Below, piece after piece: positions 45,449 through 55,557 of a stretch of DNA of 64,000 bases. Within the stretch, counting starts at the first letter, position 1, and each line of letters begins with the position of its first letter. A program made the position numbers and the translations under genes. Below the pieces are notes generated by a model, which saw nothing but the letters and a program-made list of their open reading frames with translations, was not told the DNA's origin and ran no database searches. Source of the stretch: Macquaria australasica (lineage: Eukaryota > Chordata > Actinopteri > Centrarchiformes > Percichthyidae); contig SEMN01000064.1 in assembly GCA_005408345.1 (NCBI GenBank), forward strand, positions 558,001 to 622,000, in the 5' to 3' direction.

Positions 45449-47043
45449 CTAATCCCAGGGCAGCGGCTGCAGATAGTTTGATGGAACCAAACCCCGTCGT
45501 CCGCACAGATCCCCCTAAAATTGAGATGAAAGTTAAACTTGTGTGCAAAAGTCACTGTAAGAACAAACTAGCGACAAGAGATGACACTCACATAGTAAAA
45601 CCCATCTTGATCCATGTCACCTAACGCATAAATGATGTCTCCTGAACGAAAGCCAAGTTCAACCTTAGAGAAACAAAAAGAGTAAAAAACTATTACTACT
45701 ACTGTTTTGAAGCATCACCACAAACCACTTTGTTGTATTTGAAACAATTATAGATAAGAGTGGATCTGTAGGGAAGTGGTTAAATACATAATGTGGTCCA
45801 TGTGTCATTATAGAGCTTACTTCACTGTCCATGTTGGGTGAACTTTCCCACGGATCATAGTCAAATAGGGCCACCATTCGTTGAACAATCACATCATCAG
45901 GGATGCTGACTTCGTCGCTCAGATCCGGTGTTGGAGACATACCTGTGGCCCAAAATACACAAACACTCCTTTGAAATCACACACAGTTTTAATGCTAAAA
46001 TAGAGAACCAATTTGCACAAACCTTAAAGAAATAACTGCTTAAAAAGCTAACATAAAGTGCACTGAATTGCATTCACATTTTTAAGTGATTCATTTTTGT
46101 AGTATACACTCAGGATATCTGTATTACTTTTACTTCTTCTTATTTGTTGTGGTATTCTTTTTTAACTTTAGTAACTTCCTACAAACATTCACCTCAGTGA
46201 GCAGCTCAGTACAAACAGCCTCTCACCCTACATTATGTTACATAACCCCTAAGTTACTGTTCCCCCAGTGTGTTACAGCACCGTGTCCTGCAGAAACAGA
46301 GGGTTGATACCTGTGTGGTCCACAGGCAGGAATCCCTGCTGCATGAGTAGATGCTTTAGGTACTCATCGTCCACTGGGATTTCAGCCACCATGTTACTTG
46401 GCACATAACCGGAGAGACCACCGGACTCACCGTGATAGAAGCCATCAGGGTCGTGGTCTCCAAACACCTAATAAAAGTAGAGAGAGTTATTTTTATTACT
46501 TTAAAACACTTTATTACTTTTAAACATTTGAGAGACGAAAAATGCATGTTGCAGCAGAAGACAGATTTAGTGAAAAGGCGGCAAATCACATCACTCAGCT
46601 GGAAATGGTGACAGGAAATACAGAAAAAAAGCTCATATCTTTGTACACCCTCAGCTGGCCTGAATCTAGCACAAACAGGAAACCTCCATCATGTTTTTTC
46701 AAAGAAGCTTTACAACTCAAACATATCAGTAATACATGCCAGCTCTCTTGAAGAGCACCATAAAAAGAATTGTGCACCATTTTACCTGCACGACTTTTAC
46801 ATGAAGTTGCGTGGTTTTTACCTTGATTATCTGGCCTGGTACAAAAGGCAGCTCCTCTGCAGCCGTGTCATAGTTGGGAGACATTGCAGCAGGGTTGTAT
46901 GGGTAAAGTGCCACAAAGAGGCGGACGGTGGGTATGGACACCTGGCTCGCAGTCTCAAGTTCCCATTCTCTGAGTTCCTCCGGAGTAGCAATCCTCACTT
47001 CATCTGGGTATATCAAAACATCCAACTCCAGACGTGTCTCCAT
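45449..47043 (-). CDS. Two-SH3 RIM-binding-protein/TSPOAP1-like protein
   Basis: Exons in transcript order: 47043-46822, 46467-46311, 45942-45821, 45663-45592, 45514-45449; 639 nt, 212 aa, all phases consistent. SH3 domain 1 (about 41-105) has 'RLFVALYPYNP', 'ELPFVPGQIIKVFG', 'DPDGFYHGE' and 'YVPSNMVAEI'. SH3 domain 2 (about 148-208) has 'RMVALFDYDP', 'ELGFRSGDIIYALGDMDQDG' and 'GLVPSNYLQPLP'. These match the second and third SH3 domains of RIM-BPs/TSPOAP1, which bind proline motifs in RIM and calcium channels at presynaptic active zones. The family normally has more than 1000 residues, with an SH3-I and fibronectin III repeats upstream; none is found to the right of 47043. An in-frame TAA directly precedes the ATG and no acceptor is seen there, so 47043 looks like a real start. 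The neighbouring mir-142 supports descent from TSPOAP1. Confidence 0.85.
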
Positions 47044-47902
47044 TTACAGCAGCGTGAGCACTCGACTGTCCACAGACAGATGGCCGCTGTAGACAGCAGA
47101 CCTCTCCTTACCCTTATCCTAATTTGAGGTAACTAAGCTAAGCAGAAGGAACAGTAATCCTCTTTGAAGCAAGTGGAGAGATCCATTAGTTCACTGCCTG
47201 TTGCACTGTAAGACTGTGCAATGCAAAGCAGTGGTCTTAAAAAAGTTGCAAAAGAAACCTTTAATGTGATATCTGGATCAGATAATAGCATGTAGCTCTT
47301 TTAGGCTGCTTCTAACTTACACGTGGCAGCTGAGAGATCTCCTTGTGTCTGTCAAATGTTACTAAAGGGTATATAATAAAAACATGGAAATAGAGGTTTT
47401 CTAAGTGTGCATTGAAAAATAATCAGCTTTATTCCCAGGATTTGAATATAAAGGTAAAGAAAAGAGCTATAAATCCTTGATTTTCTCAAAAATAGCTGTT
47501 TACTTTTCATGAGATATAAATTGATCCTCTTAGAAAACAGTTAAGTTGAAGCCTAACTGTGAGAATACATTAAAATTAGACTTTTATTTGCATAGGCTCT
47601 GGTCTTATAGGCCTGACTGGTACAAGTTAAGAAGGTGAAACCACACAATACAATAAAATAAATAAACCTCAATGTCCCTCTATAGTTCAAGATATATCAG
47701 TACAATATTCATATTCTTTGAAACATCAAGCAAAGGTTTAGTGTGAAGAGGCAGTATTTTGTTTTGGCCTAACTCCTCCTCCTGCCAGTACTTGACCCAG
47801 TTTACACGTCACTAAAAGTCAACACTTCCTCTCTTGACCTCTGGCCAGGTCAGCAGGTGATAATCTCCTCCTGCAGAGGAAAGGAAGGTTTAACAGTTCT
47901 TT

Positions 47903-47999
<97 letters not shown>

Positions 48000-50900
48000 C
48001 GAGTCGCCTACACCCAGCCCTCGGCCCTCACACGGCCTTGATTGAATATGTTTTTTAACTCATAGGGGAAATTTATGAGAACCTCTAAACAGCATTAGTA
48101 TTCATGCTCCTTGTTCATTGTTCACGTTCATTTGTGCTCTCCCAAACAGGGCACCACACTAACACATCTCCACATACAGTCTCATCTTTGAAAAATACAT
48201 TTGGCAACATGGAAATTTTTTATAAAATGTGAGATTTTAACAGTCCTTTTACTTGTGTGTGTGTCCCCGATTTTTTATATGTCAGTTTTCATTTAAGGCA
48301 TTTCATTTCCTCGTGTTTTTGTACGGCCTCATTACTTTGTGTATCTTTTAGATTGTTCTTTTAGATATGATGTATTTAGTATAAATTCCACATATAGTTT
48401 TTTAAGCTTACAGCCTTTGATTGTTTTTAGTTTTGTGATTAACAGAGGTTTTGTCATCTACTGCTGTGTTTGTATCTGTTAGTGTGGGTGGCAAGATGCT
48501 GCATATAATTGTCCTTAAAGGAATAAATAAAGTTGAATTGTATTGAATTGTCCCCTGCCACTGAACGGTTGTACTGGGTCAGTGTGCATTCATAAACTGC
48601 TGACCTGAGAACAGTTTAATTCATGCAGGTTTCAAAAGACAGTCCTGTGGTTTCAGAAGCTTTTTCACAACAACAACAACAAAATCTTCTACTTTCAAGA
48701 GACTCACTGCAGAACATTTCCATTTTTGGCCAGAAGAGGGAGCTGTGAGCAGTTGTCTCTTTATCTGCTTTAAGTAGCTCATATTGCTAAAATAATTTAC
48801 ACTGTAACACATTCAGGTGACTCTAAGTGTGTGACGAATTAAAAGATGCTATGATATAAATCTGCTGCCTTTGATAAGCATGTGCTGCTCTCAGTATGCT
48901 TATAAAATAGCTGCACAAATCCAACCTCACCAGCAGAGTTTGCCCTTTGCATTGCTCACAAGCATTTTGGCCGTGAGGACGTGAAATGTTGATGTGCTGT
49001 GATCTCAGGTTACAGTTCAGTGACGCCCTGTGAGCTGCCCTGCAAAAATGACTACGTCATGATTTAAAAAATATACAGAAAATTTAAAGTCAAAATGTGG
49101 GATGAAGTGTTGTTGGTTAGAAATGCTGAGAACAAAGTCTGTATCCAGGATATCAGAATCTGTGTAGCATTATGCCTACAGGAAACCATCATCTAGTCCT
49201 TAAATCCAGTCCAGCCTTCAGACCTTCAGCCAGAGCCAGAAGTTGATTTTTCACCTTAAGTTCAGTTTTAAACTCAATTCAACTCACACAATGAAATGGC
49301 CACTGAAATTGATGGCCTGTATGTTTATTTATATAAGACTCTGCAACCAAATGAGATTCAAATTCTTATTCATGCTTGTTTAACTGAACTAGGAGGTAAC
49401 ACAAACTCCTTGCTGAGCCCTAAAATAACATGAATTTAGACATGAAGCAGACATGACTCTCTCACAACATTTAAGAAAATAATACAAGGAACATCACAAA
49501 TTACAATCCAGTCCCTCTAATCTATCCTCTGACAATCCAGCAGCTCCCAAAACACGAAAAAGTATCCCGAGGTTCCCCAAATATGTCCCCATCAGAACCT
49601 CTATTTGCCACCATGGTGGTGAGCACACAAGGCAGCAGCTTCTTAAGATTCAGACTCTTGAGGACTCCCCATAAAACTTTATTTGTCTGCCCTTTTGCTT
49701 GAAACCAGTTCTCATTTTGTGACCTGTCCAGGAACACAAAGGCTTCTGACCCCACTGGTCTCAGGGTCACTGAGGCTCACTCTCATGTTACAAGCATGCA
49801 CAGTAAAAACCAATTTACCATAAAATGGCCAAACTACTTGGTAACACTCAGGACCAGGGGCGTAATTTCCATTGGTGATGGGGGAGCATGTCCCCCTCTC
49901 TTTGAACATCGTCCTCTTACTGTCCAGCCACCATAGAACAGATGAGAGAAGATCAGAGCTGCTAAAAATGTTTTGTCATTTTAGTTGCCTTCAGTTAATA
50001 CTGTCAAAGAAATGAGTTTAACAAGCATCAGCCAGTGCTTTGCAAAGTTTTTTTGCCCTGGGTTTGCCTCTCAGGCTACATACAGGCTGTACTACCTTAA
50101 TGATAAAGGTTGTTGGGGATGTATGCAACCTGCAGACAGCACTCAGGGCTGGAGAAGGCACTGTCATAAAAAATCAGACGTTAATAACCTTTTCAGATTT
50201 ACAATTTATCAAATTACCAAAACTGACTCACAGTGAAACTCTGGGTTTTGGGGGCCCCTGGAGGTTCTGGCTGCTTTTTAGGGAACAAATTATGCACACT
50301 GGTCTTGTTTACAAGATATAATCCATTGTTCCAGATTAAACTACCAAAGGTATATTAAATAGTTAAAATCCACCTTGACCAACTACAGCATTAAAGTACC
50401 ACTTACATATTAATACATCAATAATAGTGAACCAATAATATAATCGTAAAACACTGACAGGAGCCACTCTGCATTATGAGTACTTTGACTTTTGATACTT
50501 TAAGTACATTTGGTTGCTAATACTTCTATACTTTTACTTAAGTGAAATTTTTAACTTTTACTTGCATTGGAGTATTTTTATACTGTGGCATTGCTACTTT
50601 GACTTAAAGGTCCTATATATGATATTCACTGCCACAAGATGTCGCACTAGCACCAGCATCTCAGACTAAAACACACCTCCCCCTAACCAGAAACACTCGT
50701 TATATAGCTCACCTCAAAGCCACCAAACCCCATTGTCAAAAACAATCATGTTACCTCGCAGATTGTAAATCACACTTCAGACTCAACAGGCACAAAATAA
50801 AACCCCCCAAAACCATAAATGATTTGAATACTTCCTCCACCACTGGGTTCGGGTTACATCAAAATTTTGTTCAGGGTCTGGATTAAAATTGAATATTCGG

Positions 50901-51330
50901 TCCAGATTCAGACCAGATTCCACCTACTGACTATGTGGATTTAAGACTATGTGAAAGGCTAAACTTTGTGGCACCTCTTTACAGGACTCGCTCACCTCGA
51001 TATGGGCCCGGGGGCTGTCAGAACCTGCCCTGAAACCTAATTTTGGAAGGAGTCAAAAGGTGACCATCATCCTTTAACCCCCTGCCCCACCAGCAGCCCC
51101 CACAGTGAAATGCTGTGTCACACCTAGACCCCCCCATCATCAGTCAGTTTGTACACGCCTCTGGCTCCAGGGGACTCAATTTCCCACAAGGCCTTTAGCC
51201 CAGCTGCTCCCATCCATCCATCCCTATACTGGCCTGGCCCTCTGGTTCCCATGTATGGAGTGTTACATCATTGGCACAGACACCCACCTTTCTGAGTGAT
51301 GACGCAGCGAGGGAGAGAGAGTGTGTGAGG
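47044..51330. other. Intergenic between the SH3 gene and ywhag
   Basis: Contains a compound GT/GA microsatellite (47907-47996), part of a hAT-like element starting 'caggggcgtaatttccattg' near 49855, and an Ac-like MITE (about 50370-50607 and 50820-50845) split by another repeat (about 50607-50820, 'aggtcctatatatgatattc'). I looked for SH3-I or fibronectin III exons that would extend the SH3 gene and saw none. Confidence 0.5.
47907..47996. repeat. Compound (GT)n(GA)n microsatellite
   Basis: About 23 GT units pass directly into about 20 GA units, with almost no interruptions. Confidence 0.95.
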
Positions 51331-51349
51331 AGGAGGACGGGTGAGGGAG

Positions 51350-51381
<32 letters not shown>

Positions 51382-51539
51382 GGTGTCCCGTCTGCACGGA
51401 GCACAGACAGACAGCAGGGAACAGCTGCAGCGTTAGGTTCGCGTAGGATTTCACTGCATTGCGATTTAAAATATCAGTCATTTCATCCCCAAAACCCAAG
51501 TAGAGCAGCTCGACACAGCAACCAAATATCATTTAAAAA
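51300..51539 (+). promoter_or_regulatory. ywhag: ywhag 5' leader and GA-rich promoter region
   Basis: A CRE-like 'tgatgacgca' (51298-51307) is followed by a GA-rich stretch with a (GA)n run at 51351-51375, then a GC-richer leader to the ATG at 51540. The transcription start is probably within or just after the GA tract. The exact point is not visible. Confidence 0.4.
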
Positions 51540-54500
51540 ATGGTTGATCGCGAGCAGCTGGTGCAGAAAGCCAGGCTGGCTGAACAGGCTGAGAGATATG
51601 ATGATATGGCAGCTGCTATGAAATCGGTAAGTCCATTAAAAAAACAGATCATAATTATGGCTATGTGAATAATGTCTTACCACTGCTCTGTTTGCGTAAA
51701 GGCGCGTCCCGCAATCTCGACTGAGTTGCCTGTACATCTGCGGTTACGCCGGCTTGATATTACAATTAGACATCATAGAAAAACAATGTTTAAGATCTGT
51801 ATTGTCTTGTCGCCAATTCATCGACAGCTCAGTGCCTTTTTTTTCTCTGAGTCGAGTCCAAATCGTCTTGCTCCTTGGGCGGTGCCTTTCTGTCGGCCGT
51901 GCCCGTTCAATGAAGGGATATTACAATGAAACGCATACAGGCCTGAGCTTCATCTCTCGCTTAAAGAGAGGCTCGTATCATATAATGGCTCTGCTCTATT
52001 GCATTTGCTGCTTTTTTCCCCCTCCTTTAATTTTTTTTTTACCACCCCTCCTCCCCTCCCTACATTATGCCGAATTTATAAAAGCTACTGCTGCTGGGAG
52101 CCATGTGAGGTTGCTCGGAAAAAGCCCATCAACTGCTGCTGCCCCCTCCTCCTTCTCTTTTTTCTCCTCTCTTCGTCACATTAATTAAAACAACATACAT
52201 CATCAAAATCTGCTCATTTTTATACACAAGTATTCAAGTTTTAGAGGCATTAATTGAGCATGTATGCTTTATAAAAATGCTCCCAAAAAAGAGCCCTTAA
52301 ACTGCTCTTCCCTCTAAACAAACGTAGGAGGCGGCAGAATCTCTCTAGAATATTCTTTGTCATATTGCAGTGAGTCAATATGATCAGATTTGATTGTGGG
52401 CTTTGTTTTCCCCTCTCTTGTTCGCTTTATTCCTCATACCTGCACACATGTGCTGTGTCAGATTCCTCCTGACATCCAGCAGCCAGTCATTTTGGGTTAA
52501 TGACCCTGATTAAGTGGTGTAATATCTGATGCAAAGAGGATGACATGAGTGGCCTGCCTCACCTGATCTTTCTCAGCTCTTATTGGCCAGTGTCCAGGAC
52601 AAGAACCTTTGTTTGCTTTTCTTTTTTTTCTCTGCCCCCACTTTTCTGGGAACTGGATTCACCAGCGTGATAAAAAAAAACGAAAAAAAAAACTGCTGTG
52701 TCACACCAGTTCATACTGGAACCAATAGCATCATGGGAGTCTTAGCCTGCCCTGCATGAGCTCACATATAGACTGAAATTGTCATACGTGCTTTAAAGCG
52801 AGTAACATTTTGTCTTATGTTCCTCGGGGGGAGATGGAGTGAGCCGGCGTGGGTCGTTTGTCATCGAGGGTTTCTGGTTGCAGGAGGTGGGATGGTGTGT
52901 GTGCAGGGAGGGATTCCTTTCCCTTTAAACAATCTGCCATGTCAGTGCGGTCCAAACTAGGCCCTTTTGCAGGGGTGTGTACTCTCACTCTCTAATCAAA
53001 GGGAATCCCTTGCCACTGCAGCCAGAAATGACAAACGACAACTGAAAAATATGCATATGGTTTATTTTCAGCCTTTTGTGCAGCTTTTCATTAGTGATTC
53101 ATCTGCTAAATGTATATCTTTTCCATCACAAGTAACATCTTAAAATATATTGATGTCTGACTAACAGTCCAAAACCCAAAGATATTTATAAGCTTTCACC
53201 GAAGACTATGAGAAAACCAGAAAATATTCACATTTGTGAGGCTGAAACCAGTGAAGTTTTGCCACTTTTGCCTTAAAAAAACATAACTAATTGATTAATT
53301 GACTAATTGTTTCAGCTCTAGATATGCATGTTGGGTTTTTAGCTCTAAATGAGGATCTTGTGACAGTCTGACGCATTTTCAGCTAATTTTTTTTTACATA
53401 TATCAGCATAACTGTAATCCAGTTGACACAGTAGTAAGCTTCCCAAACATCAATGCATTATATTTAGAGTGAGTAGTTGAGCCATTTGATTAATAGAAAT
53501 CTGCTTCATTTGACTGTAAATTTAGCAAGTTTGTCGTTTGCATGCAGTAGGTTTGTGTTACAGTTTTGGACAGGCAGAATGAAGGCGCCTCCACGCCTAT
53601 AGGTTGAGCCGTGCTCTCCATCCACTCAGTGTGTGTGACGTCGGCGATCCTGCACCATCTTTGTGCTCCTTTGCCTGAGCAGCGAATATCAAAACTGAGA
53701 AATGAGAAGTGTTAGCACATCAAGGAGGGGCTTTTCAGATAAAAAGCAGCTGAAACCTAAGCTACATATTTATTTTTTATATATATAGACTATTTCAGTC
53801 CCTGTGCAGTTATTGATCTGACAGAAACCGTGTTCCAACACAAGGTTGCTTTTCCAATCAAATAACCCTGAGTAATAAGGCCTTTTTATAGTAACATAGT
53901 CTCTTTGACAAGCACCCAACTATCAAACTGATCCGTCAAAATCTAAATTTAACAATCTAACTCAGAGTGATGTCACGGCGTGGTGTTTTAGACAGGTAAA
54001 AAGGTCAGTTTGAGCCAGAGAGAAGGTCACTGGGACACGTGAACCGCCTGTGCAGTGATAGTTTTCACTTACAGTGCAGCTGCCCGGAGTGCTCGTGGGA
54101 ACATTTTAGCCATCTCCTGCCCTCCATTCGCCTTCCTCCTCTTTCCTTTCCCAACTCCCCAACTGCCACCGACTATCTTGAATATTTTTCTCACTAACTA
54201 GCATTAGCTGTCCACGTGGCTGCTGGAGCTACTGGTGCACTAAATAAATGGACTGGCATGGAAACTGGGAATTGCACATGACAAGTGAAATACTGCTCAT
54301 CTTCTGTGCTGTGAACTGTTCTGTTAGTCCAGATTCTTTCACATAAAAAGGTCGTGTTTTTTAATAAGTAGAGCTCCAACTAACGACTATTTTCATCATC
54401 AGTTAATCTGTCGATAATTTTCTTGATATTTGAGTTATCGTTTGGTTTGTTTTCTTTTTTTTAAAAGTATATTTTCTTGGAATTTTCATGCCTATATTAC

Positions 54501-55557
54501 AGACAGTAGTAGAGAGAAACGCGGAAAAGAGAGATGCAACAAAGGTCCCTGGCCAGGCATGATCTGGGGACGTTACAGTTTGTGGTCGGTGTGTTAACTC
54601 TGAAGCCACAGGCCCCCCACCCACCCAATGGGGCATCTTGAAATCCTTCTTTTTCTCCGATCGATAACACAAAAACCGAACGATTTTCAACTTACAATGA
54701 TATAAATCAAAGAAAAGCAGTAAATCCTCTCTTTTGAGAAGCTGGAACCACGAAATGAAGAGTTGCCAACTCAACAAGTTATAACGAGTTTCTTTGATGA
54801 TATGTTCTCTTAGTCTTTTTTGTATAACGCATATGCAGTCTGGTGCTGGCCTGTGTTCTTAAGCTGGTGACTTAATGGTCCATTGTGTTCCTTCTTCCAG
54901 GTAACAGAGCTGAACGAGGCCCTGTCCAACGAGGAGAGGAACCTCCTGTCTGTGGCCTACAAGAACGTGGTCGGGGCCCGTCGCTCCTCCTGGAGGGTGA
55001 TCTCCAGCATCGAGCAGAAGACCTCGGCCGACGGCAATGAGAAGAAGATTGAGATGGTCAGGGCCTACCGGGAGAAGATTGAGAAGGAGCTGGAGGCCGT
55101 GTGCCAGGATGTGCTCAACCTTCTGGACAACTTCCTGATCAAGAACTGCAGCGAGACGCAACACGAGAGCAAGGTGTTCTACCTGAAGATGAAGGGCGAC
55201 TACTACCGGTACCTGGCCGAGGTGGCCACGGGGGAGAAGAGGGCCACCGTGGTTGAGTCGTCGGAGAAGGCCTACAACGAGGCCCACGAGATTAGCAAGG
55301 AGCACATGCAGCCCACCCACCCCATCCGCCTGGGCTTAGCTCTCAACTACTCTGTGTTTTACTACGAGATCCAGAACGCCCCGGAGCAGGCCTGTCATCT
55401 GGCCAAGACCGCCTTCGACGACGCCATCGCCGAGCTCGACACCCTCAACGAGGACTCCTACAAAGACTCCACTCTCATCATGCAGCTGCTCCGAGACAAC
55501 TTGACACTGTGGACAAGTGACCAGCAGGATGACGAGGGAGGGGAGGGCAACAATTAA
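51540..55557 (+). CDS. ywhag: 14-3-3 protein gamma
   Basis: Two coding exons, 51540-51626 (29 aa, ending AAAMKS) and 54901-55557 (218 aa), joined in phase; total 247 aa, the length of human YWHAG. The two-exon layout also matches that gene. The sequence is nearly identical to mammalian 14-3-3 gamma: N-terminal VDREQLVQKARLAEQAERYD, phosphopeptide-groove residues in 'VVGARRSSWR' and 'DYYRYLAEV', and the gamma-specific end 'SDQQDDEGGEGNN'. Substitutions I notice relative to human include Asn to Ser at the exon 1 end and Pro to Ala in 'NEALSNEER'. It is a cytosolic dimeric adaptor that binds phosphoserine/threonine motifs in many signalling proteins. Exon 2 is GC-rich compared with its surroundings, typical of strong codon selection in this gene. 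It is one of the two teleost ywhag copies; which is unresolved. Confidence 0.97.
53150..53330. repeat. 'AGTCGATT'-type repeat in ywhag intron
   Basis: Holds 'agtccaaaacccaaagatat', 'gagaaaaccagaaaatattc' and the end 'attgtttcagctctaga'. Confidence 0.6.
54365..54780 (-). repeat. SINE inserted in an 'AGTCGATT'-type repeat
   Basis: The outer repeat starts 'agagctccaactaacgacta' and continues after about 54655 with 'cgatttt caacttacaatg'-type sequence. Between them (about 54440-54650) is a degenerate tRNA-derived SINE in minus orientation: 'agagagaaacgcgg', 'aggcatgatctggggacg', 'tgtgttaactctgaagccac'. It resembles the SINE at 45160-45355 but is older. It lies in the ywhag intron, about 250 bp before exon 2. 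Confidence 0.6.

Noticed and set aside
49522..49909. Overlapping minus-strand frames of 82 and 65 codons
   Set aside because: They sit in and beside a transposon end ('caggggcgtaatttcc') and have no conserved motif.
47044..51300. Search for upstream FN3/SH3-I exons of the TSPOAP1-like gene
   Set aside because: No minus-strand frame with such motifs and paired splice sites was found, so the gene is called as a 212-aa product.
51271..52188. Plus-strand frames of 116 and 144 codons around ywhag exon 1
   Set aside because: They are in other frames than the 14-3-3 start and read through the GA tract, the leader and the intron. No family motif.
54859..55320. 153-codon minus-strand frame
   Set aside because: Antisense shadow of ywhag exon 2, caused by its GC-rich codon use.
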